A DNA stretch of 44,934 nt from a virus. Shown here piece by piece: positions 26,705 to 36,779 of this stretch (position 1 is its first letter; every line of letters starts with the position of its first letter). The notes beneath the pieces were generated by a model. The model saw only the letters and a program-made list of their open reading frames with translations, was not told the origin of the DNA and ran no database searches. Location: the IMG/VR virus record IMGVR_UViG_3300036900_000199, positions 1 to 44,934 of that record. One strand, given 5' to 3'. Position numbers and translations under genes: made by a program.

Positions 26705-29700
26705 CGATGCTGCCGGACATCGACCAGACCGACTGGGACCAATACCAGCAGGAGAAGCTGCAGCAAGACCTGAAGACCAAGATCGACTCCTTTGGAGTCG
26801 GTCAGATGCTGCAGGAAAAGATCAGCGACCTCCAGAGCCTGGTAGGGGCGCACCCGGAGCCTCCACCTCCGGCACCGACACCACCTCCACCGGAGCCGAC
26901 CCCGGCGCCGCCGCCACCCGAACCGACGCCGGCTCCGGCACCCTTACCTCCTCCGGAGCCTGAGCCGGCGCCAGCCCCGCTCACCACGGCCGCACCCCCG
27001 ACGCCTGACCAGGCACTGCCGGACACTGCGCAGGCTGCGCCGTTCGATCAGGGCAGCCAGGACCAGGCCCCCTTGCCGGCCCCGGCGCCCGCGCCCGCGC
27101 CGCCTGCCCCAACACCAACACCAACACCAATCCCATCACCAGCGGCCACTCCCTCCCGAGCGACCGGTAGCGACGACTGGATTGGCAGTATGTTGGGGCA
27201 GGTTGCAGCGGCGGGTGGAAACGTTCAGCAATTCGCCTCTAACTTCAATTCGCGTGCCGACGATGCGGTCGGGAGTGCCCTGGGCGCTGCCAGCGCGGCC
27301 GGTGCGAACATCCAGCAGTTCGCCTCGACGCTGACCGCGCCGCCACCAGAACCCGTCCCCACCAGTAGCGCCGCAACGTCTGGCGGGACGCTCGGGCCGT
27401 CGGGGGCCTCCAGTGTGTCGGGGGTCCCTGACTGGCTCGCGACGCTGATCGCCAAGAACACCCCGGACCCGAACCTGGCGAATGATCCCGACTTCATCCG
27501 CACCGTGGCTGCCGGTTCCAAGGCTGAGTCGGGGTGGGACCCCAACCGCGTGCAGAACGGCTTTGCGATGGGCAGCGGCAAGGGCGCGCGCGGGCTGTTC
27601 CAGTTCGACATGGGTGGTATGGGCGCGGGCATCCCCGAGGAGCAGTTGCTCGGCGACGCCGGTGCCGAGTTTCAGGCGTCCAAGATCGTGCCGATCTACG
27701 CCAAGGCGTACGCCAGCGCGCCTGGCAACCTGAGCGGCGCCGAGAAGGCGTCCTGGGTCGCGGCGCAGGCTGAGCGCCCGTATCAATTCGACAATCCGAA
27801 CTCGGCCGCACGTCGGAACTACGCGGCTGCATATAACGAGATAGGCGGCAGCGACCAGCCCATCTGGCAGAAGGCCGGCAACGCCGTGGTCAGCAAGGCG
27901 CAGGATCTGGCCGGCAGCGTGTTCCCGCTGCCGGACTGGAAGGGCGCCGTGCAGGATCACTGGGGCTCGGTCAAGGGCGGCTCGGATCTGTTCGCGCCGC
28001 GCGGCACGCCGGTGATGGCGATGCAGGGCGGCAAGGTTGTGGAGTCCGGCTACAACAGCGTCGGCGGCAACAGCGTCCTGATCCAGGGCAACGACGGCCT
28101 GCAGTACTACTACGCCCACGGCGACCAGGCGCCCTCGGTCAAGGTCGGCGACGTGATTGGTCCAGGCACCTTTCTCATGCCCGTGGGGGACACGGGTGAC
28201 GCCAAGGGCACCGGCACCCACCTCCACCTGGGCATCGGTCCGGACATCAAGCTCGGCGCCGACAAGTACGGCGGCACCGGCGGCGACTACGACGCGGTGT
28301 CGATGCTCCAGAACGCGCTCGCCGGGCAGCGCGGCCAGCAACAGCCGCAAACCATGACCATGGGACCGCAGGCGATCGCGCAGTCCACCAGCCAGGCGGA
28401 AGGCTACGAGCCCGGCAGCATCCTCGACAGCCTGGGCCAGGCCAAGGATTCGCTCACCAGCCGCCTGAGCGGTGCTGGCCGTGGTGCTCAGGACGCGCTC
28501 ACCGACATCTACGGCAACCTCACCTCGGCCGCCCTGGGCGCTAGCCCGTCCGCGCCGACGGATCTGAGCAAGCAGTACCCGTCGGCCCAGACGCCGGTGC
28601 TGGACGACTTGCGCCAGAAGGCCTCCAGCGCCCTGGACGACTACAACACCAACGTCCTGCAGGGACCGGGCTCGCTGCGCAACCCCGAGAACCAGAACCT
28701 GCGTACCGCGCTCGCCGATCGCGGACTGCCGTCCACGCCGACCGAGGTGAGCGGCCCGATCGACCCGAGCACGCCCCTCGGCCGCATGGAGGCTGGCCAG
28801 GACCTCGACCCGCTCGAAGTGGCCCAGGCCACGCTCCAGGGTGTGCAGCGCATCGAAGCACTGCGGCGCAAGGACATCGAGGCAGCCAACCCGCTGCGCG
28901 ACGTGCCGGTCGTGGGCGGCGGGATCAACCTGGCGGCCGACATCGCCACCGATCCGCTCAACCTGATCGCCATGGGACCCGCCGGACGGGTGGGCGGCGC
29001 AGCGGAGGACATCGTCGCTAGCCGTCTCGGCCAGGGCGCACTCGGCCGACTGGGGGCGGGGGCTGCCAATCAGGCGGTGCAGGGTGCACTGCTCGGCGGC
29101 CTGGGGGGTGTGGAGGAACCGGGCGCTACGCCTGGCAGCGTGCTGGAGCAGGCGGCGGGTGGGGCACTGCTCGGCGCGGGCATCCACGCCGCAGGCACCG
29201 GCGCGGTAGCTGGAGTACGCGGCGCGGCTGATGTGCTCTCCAACCCGGACGTGCAGGCCGTGTTGCGCACGCGTCAGGCGGGCCAGGCGGATGTGAACGC
29301 GGCCCTGGGCGGCATCCCTGGCCTCATCGACAAGGCGGGCAACATGCTCGGCCGCGACGGCACGCCGATTGTGGAGGCCAACGGCAAGCTCGCCAGCAAG
29401 CCCACCGATCTCGAAAGCTCGCTCATCATCCCCAACAAGCTGAGCAGCGATCCGGTGCAGATCGTCAGCCCCGGCGGCAACCTGCTCTCCACGGTGGCCA
29501 GGAGCGACATCCCCCGCTTCTCGCCTGGCGCAGGCCAGCCGGTGAGTGAGATCACGCGCAGTCTCATGGGCGCCGAGAACCTGAACCCGCCGTCTGCCGA
29601 AACCCTGGCGCGCATGCCGAACCTGATGCACATGGCCGTCGGCTCGCCCGACATCCAGGCCAGCTTGCAGCGCTTCGCCGAGGACAACGGTCACCTCATC

Positions 29701-32535
29701 GACCAGTACCGCCAGGGCGTGCGCACGCGCGACCAGTTAGTGAACGAACTGGCTCCGGCGCTCGGCATGACCAAAGACGACTTTCTCAAGTCCAAGGTCG
29801 GCCAGGCCTTCAACGACGCGGAACTGGTGTCGCTGCACGCGGCGGTGGTGGACTCCAAGAGCGGGCTCCAGAACTCCGCGCGGGAGATCTTGGACAAGGG
29901 CGGTGTCGGCGCCATGAACGACTCCGACAAGGTCGCGCTGCTCGGCCAGATCAACGACGCCAGCCGCCTGCAACTGGTGGGGCGCGGCGCGGATGCCACC
30001 GCTGGCCGGGCGCTCAATTCCCTGAAGACGAACATGACGCGCGAGCTTGCGCGCAGCATCACCGGCGGCAACGAGGCCACGGCCGCCGCTGCCGACCTGG
30101 CCAGGTCCACCTCGCGCGCCGCGCGCAGCAAAGCCGTGGGCGATGCCGTGACGGACCTGCACGCCGAGCGCCAGCAAGCGGTCAACGTCGCGCGCCAGGT
30201 GCCGGATCGAGGCAAAGCCGCCACGCTGGCGGACCAGATCAGCAAGGCGTACGACTCGCTCGGTCGCTACAAGTCGATGTCCTTGAGCGAAAAGGACGAG
30301 GTCTTCCTGCGGGAGCAGGCCGCACGGGAAGAGCGTGCCGCCGCGCGCGCCGAAGCGCTGGCCAACAAGGAACCGCCGAATGCGGAGCAGGCCGCGCGTC
30401 ACTTGCTGGACTCGCTCAACAAGGAACTCGACGCCGAGAAGAAGCACTTCCAGCGCAGCCGCGAGACGTGGCAGGACATGGGTTACCGCGCCGACAAGCG
30501 CTACGAGAACCTGTCGCGCCAGACGGACCTGAAAGGCCAGGGTCAGTACCTGCGCAACATCGAGAAGATGTACCGCCAGGAGGCCGACGCCGCCGGTCGG
30601 CGCCAGGAGAAGGCCTTCGACCGCCAGTTGCGCGGACGCGAACTCCAGACCCAGGCAGCCGGCAAGATTCTGGAGCGCATGGGCGGACGCAAGGCGAACG
30701 ACAGGGTCCTCCAGCAGTTTCTGCACGTCATGGCCAGCGGTGATCAGGCGCAGGCGGCCAACTTCCTGCGCGGCCTGTCTAAAACCAACTGGTGGGATCG
30801 TGTGCAGATCCTCCGCTACGCGGGCATGCTCTCAGCCTCCACCACCCACACCGCCCAGGCGCTCAGCAACGCGGCCAACCTGGGCATCCAGATCGGTGGG
30901 GTCCACCCGGTGGCCACGGCGATCGACGCCGCGCGCGCGGGCATCACCGGCGGTGAGCGGACGCGCTACCTGTCGGAGTGGGGGCCGATGCTGCGCGGGG
31001 CGCTCGATGGCTTTGACTCTGGTCGTCACGACGCCGCCGAGATCCTGCGCACGGGCGTCAACCCGGCGGACGTGGGCAAGAACATCGAAAACGTCCACCC
31101 AGGCTTCAACTTCCAGCAGACGCGTCTCGGTCAGGCGCTGCCCTCGGGCGTCAGCACCGGCGTCAACGTGGCAGCCGAAGCGCCGCTGCGCTTGCTGGAG
31201 GCCGGTGACGCGCTCTTCCGTGGCAGCGCGCGCGGAGCGTACGCTCGCCAGCTTGCCACGCGGCAGGCGATCAAAGAGGGCTACGCCGGTGCGGACGCCG
31301 TGGCCGAGCGCGCGCACCAGATCATGGGCAATCTAGACGAGTTCCCAGAACTGATGGACATGGCCGACAAGCAGGCGCGCAAGGTGGTGTTTCAGGAGCA
31401 CCGCTCCGACATCCCGCTGGCGGGTGGCAAGCAAGGCGCCGTGAGTGCCGTTCGCTCGATCCTGCTGCCGTTCGTACGCACGCCGTACAACGTCGCCGCC
31501 CAGGGCCTGGGCATGACGCCCGCCGGGCTACTCGGGGTGATCGCCGCCGCCAAGAACGGCGACACCAGCCTGGCCACCGAGCGCGCCGCGCGAGCGGTGA
31601 TCGGCACCGGCATCATGGCCCTCGGGCTGAAGCTCGCCGCTGACGGGCACCTGACGGCCGGCTACCCCGACAACCCGTCGGAGCGCAGCACCCTGCCCGC
31701 CGGCTGGTCGCCCTGGTCGTTCAAGGTGGATGGCCCTGACGGCCCGAGCTACATCCGCTTCAGCCAGCTTGGTGGTGTGGGTGTGCCGCTGGCGATCGCC
31801 TCCAGCATGGTGGATCACGCCAAGCGGGGCGACATCACCGATCCAGGCAAGGCCGTCTCCGCGCTCATCAGCGGCCCCGGCTCGTATCTGGTGGATCAGA
31901 CCATGCTCCAGCAGGTCCAGAACATCATGGACGCCGCCAACGACCCGCAGCACAAGGCTGAAGCCCTGCTGGAGTCCACCGCCTCCGGGTTCATGCCCTA
32001 CGGGGCACTGGGGCGCCAGATCCAGCGTGCGGGGGGTGTGGCCAATCGTGACCCCAACAACGCCCTGGAAGCCATGGCAGCGGTCTACCCAGGCCTCTCA
32101 GGCATGGTGCAGCCGAAGCTCGACGCCCTGGGTCGCACCGTCAAGCCGACGCAGACCGGCATCGGCACCTTCGCCTCTCCGCTGCCGTACTCCATCGAGG
32201 ACCAGAACAAGGCGCTCGCCGAACTCCACCGCGTGGGCGCGGGCATCAGTGCGCAGCCGGATTCGTACCGCAACCTGGCGCTCACGCCCCTGGAGCAGCG
32301 CCAGATCCAGCAGCAGACCGGCTACTACGTCAACAAGATGGTCAATGAAATGATGACCAACCCGGACTATGCGAAGCTCACGCGGGACCAGCAGCGCGAG
32401 GTGATGCGCAACATCGTCTCCAGTGCCCGAGAGGCTGGCAGTGGCGATATCCTGCGCGGACTCAGCCAGGCCGAATTGCAGCAGCGTGCCGATCAGCAGA
32501 AGACCAAGCAAGCGACGCAGGCGTACGTCGCATAA
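26701..32535 (+). CDS. Giant injection/internal virion protein with two muralytic domains
   Basis: A 1944-residue protein, by far the largest. Residues 55-165 are Pro-rich. Residues 255-385 form a lysozyme/transglycosylase-like domain with Glu276 (SKAESGW) and 'GARGLFQFD'. Residues 425-515 form an M23-type peptidase domain with 'DLFAPRGTPV', His473 (YAHGD) and 'HLHLG' (His507, His509). The middle is long and helical. The C-terminal 600 residues ('LLPFVRTPYNVAAQGL', 'AADGHLTAGYPDNPSERSTLPAGWSPWSFK') resemble the last domain of podovirus ejection and large polyvalent proteins. It would enter the host envelope with the DNA and open peptidoglycan. GTG 26701 follows GGGAGGTG. Confidence 0.8.
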   Translation: MTMLPDIDQTDWDQYQQEKLQQDLKTKIDSFGVGQMLQEKISDLQSLVGAHPEPPPPAPTPPPPEPTPAPPPPEPTPAPAPLPPPEPEPAPAPLTTAAPPTPDQALPDTAQAAPFDQGSQDQAPLPAPAPAPAPPAPTPTPTPIPSPAATPSRATGSDDWIGSMLGQVAAAGGNVQQFASNFNSRADDAVGSALGAASAAGANIQQFASTLTAPPPEPVPTSSAATSGGTLGPSGASSVSGVPDWLATLIAKNTPDPNLANDPDFIRTVAAGSKAESGWDPNRVQNGFAMGSGKGARGLFQFDMGGMGAGIPEEQLLGDAGAEFQASKIVPIYAKAYASAPGNLSGAEKASWVAAQAERPYQFDNPNSAARRNYAAAYNEIGGSDQPIWQKAGNAVVSKAQDLAGSVFPLPDWKGAVQDHWGSVKGGSDLFAPRGTPVMAMQGGKVVESGYNSVGGNSVLIQGNDGLQYYYAHGDQAPSVKVGDVIGPGTFLMPVGDTGDAKGTGTHLHLGIGPDIKLGADKYGGTGGDYDAVSMLQNALAGQRGQQQPQTMTMGPQAIAQSTSQAEGYEPGSILDSLGQAKDSLTSRLSGAGRGAQDALTDIYGNLTSAALGASPSAPTDLSKQYPSAQTPVLDDLRQKASSALDDYNTNVLQGPGSLRNPENQNLRTALADRGLPSTPTEVSGPIDPSTPLGRMEAGQDLDPLEVAQATLQGVQRIEALRRKDIEAANPLRDVPVVGGGINLAADIATDPLNLIAMGPAGRVGGAAEDIVASRLGQGALGRLGAGAANQAVQGALLGGLGGVEEPGATPGSVLEQAAGGALLGAGIHAAGTGAVAGVRGAADVLSNPDVQAVLRTRQAGQADVNAALGGIPGLIDKAGNMLGRDGTPIVEANGKLASKPTDLESSLIIPNKLSSDPVQIVSPGGNLLSTVARSDIPRFSPGAGQPVSEITRSLMGAENLNPPSAETLARMPNLMHMAVGSPDIQASLQRFAEDNGHLIDQYRQGVRTRDQLVNELAPALGMTKDDFLKSKVGQAFNDAELVSLHAAVVDSKSGLQNSAREILDKGGVGAMNDSDKVALLGQINDASRLQLVGRGADATAGRALNSLKTNMTRELARSITGGNEATAAAADLARSTSRAARSKAVGDAVTDLHAERQQAVNVARQVPDRGKAATLADQISKAYDSLGRYKSMSLSEKDEVFLREQAAREERAAARAEALANKEPPNAEQAARHLLDSLNKELDAEKKHFQRSRETWQDMGYRADKRYENLSRQTDLKGQGQYLRNIEKMYRQEADAAGRRQEKAFDRQLRGRELQTQAAGKILERMGGRKANDRVLQQFLHVMASGDQAQAANFLRGLSKTNWWDRVQILRYAGMLSASTTHTAQALSNAANLGIQIGGVHPVATAIDAARAGITGGERTRYLSEWGPMLRGALDGFDSGRHDAAEILRTGVNPADVGKNIENVHPGFNFQQTRLGQALPSGVSTGVNVAAEAPLRLLEAGDALFRGSARGAYARQLATRQAIKEGYAGADAVAERAHQIMGNLDEFPELMDMADKQARKVVFQEHRSDIPLAGGKQGAVSAVRSILLPFVRTPYNVAAQGLGMTPAGLLGVIAAAKNGDTSLATERAARAVIGTGIMALGLKLAADGHLTAGYPDNPSERSTLPAGWSPWSFKVDGPDGPSYIRFSQLGGVGVPLAIASSMVDHAKRGDITDPGKAVSALISGPGSYLVDQTMLQQVQNIMDAANDPQHKAEALLESTASGFMPYGALGRQIQRAGGVANRDPNNALEAMAAVYPGLSGMVQPKLDALGRTVKPTQTGIGTFASPLPYSIEDQNKALAELHRVGAGISAQPDSYRNLALTPLEQRQIQQQTGYYVNKMVNEMMTNPDYAKLTRDQQREVMRNIVSSAREAGSGDILRGLSQAELQQRADQQKTKQATQAYVA

Positions 32536-32544
32536 GGAGGTGTT

Positions 32545-34566
32545 ATGGCCGACGATCCCACTCCAGTCGTAGCCCCAGGCGGTGGCGGCACGTCCGCCTC
32601 GCGCCCCGCCAACGTCAACCTGACCCCGCAAGAGGTCCAGGCGCTGCTGGCCAAGCTCGGCTACCCCAACGGCACCATCGTCGGCAACGTCGCTGTCTCG
32701 CAGCCCAAGATGGGCACCGGCCTGGGCGGCGCGACCGTGCCCATCGACATCGGTGAGTACCAGATCAGCGTGCAGGACCCGTCGCGACCGGGTGCCGCCA
32801 TTCCGGTGACGATCACCAAGGGCACCGACGCCAACGGCAACGCGACCTGGGACCCATCCGATCTGCCCAAGACCAGTCCCACCAACGTGGACAAGCCGTC
32901 GGACCTCGTGGTCAAGATCACGGGCAAGGGCGCGTACTACCCCAACGACCCGAACAACCTGAACGGTGGCTACCACCTCATCGTCCCCGAGAACGCGCCC
33001 AATCAGGACGAGGAGATCAAAAAGGCGGTGGACCGCCAGGTCGCCGAGGGCGAGCGCAACGCGCGGCAGCGCAACGAGGCGACCACGGGTATCTACGGCA
33101 CCGACGCCGAGGTCGCCACCATCCAGCACCAGGCGGCGGCGGACAAGCTCGGCCAGGACCAACTCGCGCAGCGCATCACCGAGTTCAACCGCACACAGAA
33201 GGCCGCCGATGCGAAACAGGCCACCGACGACAGGGTCGCTAACCAGAACATCCTCCAGTCGCAGGCGCAGGTCGGGCTGATCGGCGCCCAGACTGGTTCC
33301 GCGCAAGCCACCACCGAAGGCACCAAGGCCACCACGGCCGCGACGACGCAGACCACCGAGCAGCAGGCAAAGCTGTTCCCGACCGTCGAGGCCCAGGCGA
33401 AGGCCACGCTGGCGGGCACCGAGGAGGCCAACAAGACCGCCGCGCAGAGCAGAACGATCGCGGGGCAGCCAACCCTGCAGGGCACCGTCGGCGGCACGCC
33501 GGTCATTACGCAGCGCAACCCGCTCACCGGCGAGGTGACGCAGAACCAGATGGACCTGGCGTACCAGCCGAAGACGCAGGCTGAGATCGCCGCGCGCGTC
33601 GGGCAGATCAACAGCCTGATGACGCAAAAGTCGCAGCAGGTCCAGTCCAAAGTCGGCCAGATGGTCAACGGCAAGCAGTTCACCGCCGACGATGCACTCC
33701 AAGAGTTCAATACGTGGTACGGCCAGCAGGTCGCGCCGCAGACCGACGCGCTCAAAGCCGCCCAGGACGAGGCTGCCTTCGCGCGGGGCAAGGACCTGGC
33801 GACGATGCGGACCTCGGCGGCCACCGCCGCTAACGCCGCTGGCACCCAGACCACCAACGCCTTCAACGCCCTGGTCGCGGCCAAGCCGATGGGCGACCCC
33901 GCCGCGATCCAGGCGGCGGCCAAGGACATCGCCGCTGGACGGGTGCCGTCCAACATGGATCAGCTTGGCTGGAAGGGTCCCAACCCGATCGCCCTCCAGC
34001 AGCAGGCGATCGCCGCCGCGCAGAAGTACCTCACCCCTGACAACCTCGGCACGGGCGCGGCGCCGGTCAACATCGACGCCCTGACGCGCAATCCGTACAC
34101 CGCGCCTGGGGTGACGGTCGCCCAACCCATGCCGTTTACTGGCGGTGCCACCCCTACCCCTCAGCCGATGCCGAACACGGGTGGTCAGACGCCGGCGATG
34201 CAAAACATGGCCGCACCCGCGACGGCCCAGGCGCCCGCTCAGCCGGCAGCGACGCCTGGCGGCATGCCGCAGGAGTTCTGGGACAAGCTTTTCGGCCGCA
34301 TCCGCTCCGACCAGGCTGAGCAGCAGGTCCAGGCCTCGGCCATGCCGCAGCAGCGACCGCCAGGCATGTACGACCCCGGCTTCCAGGCGCGCAACCCGAG
34401 CGCTGTCGGTCAGCCGGCCACCGGGCCAGTCGCGGGCGACACCTCGCCGGCGCTGCCGCCGCAGATGCAGCCGCAGCCGAACGAGTCGATCGAGGCGTGG
34501 AGATCCCGAGTGATGGGTGGCTTGTCGAGCTTCGCCTCGCCGCAGCCGACGTTGCAGTACGCATAG
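32545..34566 (+). CDS. Coiled-coil virion protein, Ala/Gln/Thr-rich
   Basis: A 673-residue protein from ATG 32545 with a strong AAGGAGG site. After a beta-containing N-terminal 150 residues (with 'NLTPQEVQALLAKLGYPNGTIVGNVAVSQPKMG') there is a long Ala/Gln/Thr-rich coiled coil (about 155-400). A Pro/Gln/Met-rich tail includes 'MPQEFWDKLFGRIRSDQAEQQV'. Position after the giant protein and coiled-coil content suggest a second injected protein. No family recognised. Confidence 0.6.
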   Translation: MADDPTPVVAPGGGGTSASRPANVNLTPQEVQALLAKLGYPNGTIVGNVAVSQPKMGTGLGGATVPIDIGEYQISVQDPSRPGAAIPVTITKGTDANGNATWDPSDLPKTSPTNVDKPSDLVVKITGKGAYYPNDPNNLNGGYHLIVPENAPNQDEEIKKAVDRQVAEGERNARQRNEATTGIYGTDAEVATIQHQAAADKLGQDQLAQRITEFNRTQKAADAKQATDDRVANQNILQSQAQVGLIGAQTGSAQATTEGTKATTAATTQTTEQQAKLFPTVEAQAKATLAGTEEANKTAAQSRTIAGQPTLQGTVGGTPVITQRNPLTGEVTQNQMDLAYQPKTQAEIAARVGQINSLMTQKSQQVQSKVGQMVNGKQFTADDALQEFNTWYGQQVAPQTDALKAAQDEAAFARGKDLATMRTSAATAANAAGTQTTNAFNALVAAKPMGDPAAIQAAAKDIAAGRVPSNMDQLGWKGPNPIALQQQAIAAAQKYLTPDNLGTGAAPVNIDALTRNPYTAPGVTVAQPMPFTGGATPTPQPMPNTGGQTPAMQNMAAPATAQAPAQPAATPGGMPQEFWDKLFGRIRSDQAEQQVQASAMPQQRPPGMYDPGFQARNPSAVGQPATGPVAGDTSPALPPQMQPQPNESIEAWRSRVMGGLSSFASPQPTLQYA

Positions 34567-34578
34567 GAGAACGCAATA

Positions 34579-35334
34579 ATGGCCGACGAACAACCAAACA
34601 CCCCTTCAGAGGACGTAGCGTCGTCCGATGTAGCGGCTCCGGAGCAGACTTCCGACGAGTCACCCAAGGAGTCTTCACACTGGTGGGATCGCTTGCTCAA
34701 CAAGCGGACCGCCACGGAGGCCACCGGCGAGGACGGGGAGTCAGGCAAACCAGGCAGCGGCGCGTCGCAGCGAGTGTCACTGACCCAGGAGGAGTTAGAC
34801 CGTCGGGTTCAGGCTGAGACTGACCGCCGAGAGGCGAAGCGTGCAGCCGAGCAGAGGGCCGCTGAGAGGCGCCGTCTGCGCGATGAGGACCCCTGGGCGT
34901 ACGCCGAGCAGGAACGCGAGGCAGAAACTCAGCAGCAGCAGGCCGCGAGCGTTTCCGAACTTTTCGCGGGTGTGAGTTCTCAGCACGATCGAGCTTCGAT
35001 CGACCCCGTTATGGAAGCGCTGCCACTCGCTGAACGTCAGCGCATCATGGCGATCGAGGGCGCGGGTGTAGGCCTCGACGGACGGAAGTTGGTTGTGGGG
35101 GAAGCGCTGAAGGCGCTCGAAAGACACTGGAAGGCAGAAGGCGAAAGAGCGGCTGAGGCCAAGCTGCGACGCAACCAGGCGTTCCGCAAGCAGGTTCTCG
35201 CCGAAAGCAGAGGCATGGCCGTAGAGCCGGAGCTTTTGCCCGCCACAGGTCCTTCCTCGGCTGACAAGAAGGTCGCCAATATCCTCCGCGACTTCTATGC
35301 GGTGGGTGGCGCGCGACACAACAGTGCGGGCTGA
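34579..35334 (+). CDS. Putative scaffolding protein
   Basis: A 251-residue hydrophilic protein from ATG 34579 with AGGAG upstream. An acidic disordered N-terminus (EDVASSDVAAPEQTSDESPKESS) precedes a highly charged helix ('LDRRVQAETDRREAKRAAEQRAAERRRLRDEDPWAYAEQEREAETQQQQA'), then smaller helices. This composition, together with its position directly before the major capsid gene, is typical of scaffold proteins. Confidence 0.75.
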   Translation: MADEQPNTPSEDVASSDVAAPEQTSDESPKESSHWWDRLLNKRTATEATGEDGESGKPGSGASQRVSLTQEELDRRVQAETDRREAKRAAEQRAAERRRLRDEDPWAYAEQEREAETQQQQAASVSELFAGVSSQHDRASIDPVMEALPLAERQRIMAIEGAGVGLDGRKLVVGEALKALERHWKAEGERAAEAKLRRNQAFRKQVLAESRGMAVEPELLPATGPSSADKKVANILRDFYAVGGARHNSAG

Positions 35335-35354
35335 CCGAGCGCTGAGCTAATCGC

Positions 35355-35388
35355 GAGAGTCGGCCCCGTTCGCTAGAGGGCCACTCTC
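35355..35388 (+). promoter_or_regulatory. Hairpin directly upstream of the capsid reading frame
   Basis: GAGAGT (35355-35360) and ACTCTC (35383-35388), plus inner GGCCC/GGGCC, pair with a single bulged C. The AGAGGG in the 3' part could be the ribosome binding site for an ATT start at 35389. There is no T tract, so it may set scaffold/capsid ratios by mRNA processing or by occlusion. Confidence 0.55.
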
Positions 35389-36396
35389 ATTCCGTACAAC
35401 AGCATCGCCACCCGTGCGACCCCAGGTTCGGGGCCGCTGATTCCTGAGGACGTGCAGCGTGACATCGTCCAGTCGATCGAGGTGAAGTCGGCCGCACTGC
35501 AACTCATGCCTCATGTACGCATGAAGCGTGCTCAGCAGCGCATCCCGGTCATGTCGCAGTTGCCTGTGGCGTACTGGATCACCGGCGCCTCGCTCGACGC
35601 GCGTGACATCGGCATGAAGCAGACGACCTCGCTCCTGTGGGACAACGTCTACCTCAACGCCGAAGAAATGGCCGTGATCGTCCCGATCGCAAAGAATCTG
35701 CTGGACGACATGGACTACGACTTCTGGGCGCAGACCAAGCCCAAGATCACCGAGGCCTTCGGCGTTGCCCTGGACGACGCGATTTTCTTCGGCACCAACG
35801 CGCCGTCTACGTTCCCGCCAGCGATCGTCACGAGCGCCAACAGCGCGGGCAACCTCGTCATCGCGGGCACCAGCACCGTGGACTTCCTCGATGACGTCAA
35901 CAGCGCGATGGCCCTGGTGGAGGCTGACGGCTTCGACGTGACCGGCTTTTGGGCGCGGCGTCAGGTCAAGGCCAAACTGCGCGGCATGCGCGACACCACC
36001 AAGGGCTTCATCTACTACCCCGAGACGGCGCCGAACGACTCGCCCAACGTCGGGTCGCTCTACGGTGAGCCGATCGTTTTCTCCAATGCGGGCCTGACCA
36101 GCTTCAACACCGGCGCCAGCGGCTACAGCATGATCGGCGGCCAATGGGACCAGTCGATGCTCGCCGTTCGCGAGGACATCAGCATGGAGATGTTCGACAC
36201 GGGCGTCATCACCGACAACGGCTCGCCGCCCGTTATTCAGTACAACCTGATGCAGCAGGACATGGTGGCGCTCCGCGTCGTGGCCCGCTTCGCCTGGGCG
36301 ATCCCGAACCCCGTCAACCGCCAGCAGCCGACCAAGGCGAGCCGCTACCCGTTCTTCGCCGTGCAGCAGAAGGCCAGCACCGGCGGTGAAGGCTGA
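35389..36396 (+). CDS. HK97-fold major capsid protein
   Basis: The protein has HK97 capsid motifs: '[49 protein letters not shown]', '[36 protein letters not shown]', '[13 protein letters not shown]', and a C-terminal '[20 protein letters not shown]'. The conserved N-terminal 'GPLIPEDVQ' lies upstream of the first canonical in-frame start (GTG 35452). The frame is closed by TAG at 35374-35376. Hence the start is probably a rare ATT at 35389 (335 residues), although CTG 35437 is possible. It follows the scaffold as expected. Confidence 0.85.
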   Translation: MPYNSIATRATPGSGPLIPEDVQRDIVQSIEVKSAALQLMPHVRMKRAQQRIPVMSQLPVAYWITGASLDARDIGMKQTTSLLWDNVYLNAEEMAVIVPIAKNLLDDMDYDFWAQTKPKITEAFGVALDDAIFFGTNAPSTFPPAIVTSANSAGNLVIAGTSTVDFLDDVNSAMALVEADGFDVTGFWARRQVKAKLRGMRDTTKGFIYYPETAPNDSPNVGSLYGEPIVFSNAGLTSFNTGASGYSMIGGQWDQSMLAVREDISMEMFDTGVITDNGSPPVIQYNLMQQDMVALRVVARFAWAIPNPVNRQQPTKASRYPFFAVQQKASTGGEG

Positions 36397-36401
36397 GGCT
36401 G

Positions 36402-36545
36402 ATGCCTCTCAAGAAGGGGTCCAGCCAGAAGACGATCTCCGAGAACATCAAGGAACTCAAGGCCAGTGGGCGACCGCAGAAACAAGCGGTCGCTATCGCC
36501 CTGGACGAGGCGCGTCGGTCCGGAGGCAAGAAGGGAAAGAAGTAA
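36402..36545 (+). CDS. 47-aa Lys-rich protein (DUF6496-like)
   Basis: A 47-residue protein from ATG 36402: '[23 protein letters not shown]' then '[24 protein letters not shown]'. The '[28 protein letters not shown]' pattern is widespread in small phage proteins found near capsid genes. Function is unknown, possibly DNA binding or capsid maturation. It ends immediately before the next ATG. Confidence 0.8.
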   Translation: MPLKKGSSQKTISENIKELKASGRPQKQAVAIALDEARRSGGKKGKK

Positions 36546-36779
36546 ATGGCCAAGGTCAGGACCCTGGTGCCGCTGACGCACCCCAAGACCGGGGAGCAGT
36601 TCGCAGCAGGCACCGAGGTAGACGTGGACGACGAGGTCTTCAAAGACTGGCGCGCCGACGGCAAGGTCGCGGACATCGCCGTGGAGGAGGAGCAGGCCAA
36701 GCAGCCAGGTCACTACAGCGATGTCACGGGGCGCGAGGCCACTACCAGCACCACGCCGACGCCCAAGAGCAAGAAGTGA
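36546..36779 (+). CDS. 77-aa head-region protein
   Basis: A 77-residue protein beginning right after the previous TAA, with AAGGGAAAG upstream. 'KVRTLVPLTHPKTGEQFAAGTEVDVDDEVFKDWRADGKVADI' is a beta-strand module seen in small phage head-completion or accessory proteins; the tail is Ser/Thr/Lys-rich. It overlaps the next gene as TGATG. Confidence 0.6.
   Translation: MAKVRTLVPLTHPKTGEQFAAGTEVDVDDEVFKDWRADGKVADIAVEEEQAKQPGHYSDVTGREATTSTTPTPKSKK

Noticed and set aside
27136-34593. Leftward open frames of more than 800 codons (27136-29694 and 32098-34593)
   Set aside because: They are antisense to the giant injection protein and the coiled-coil virion protein and show only GC-driven codon composition without domains.
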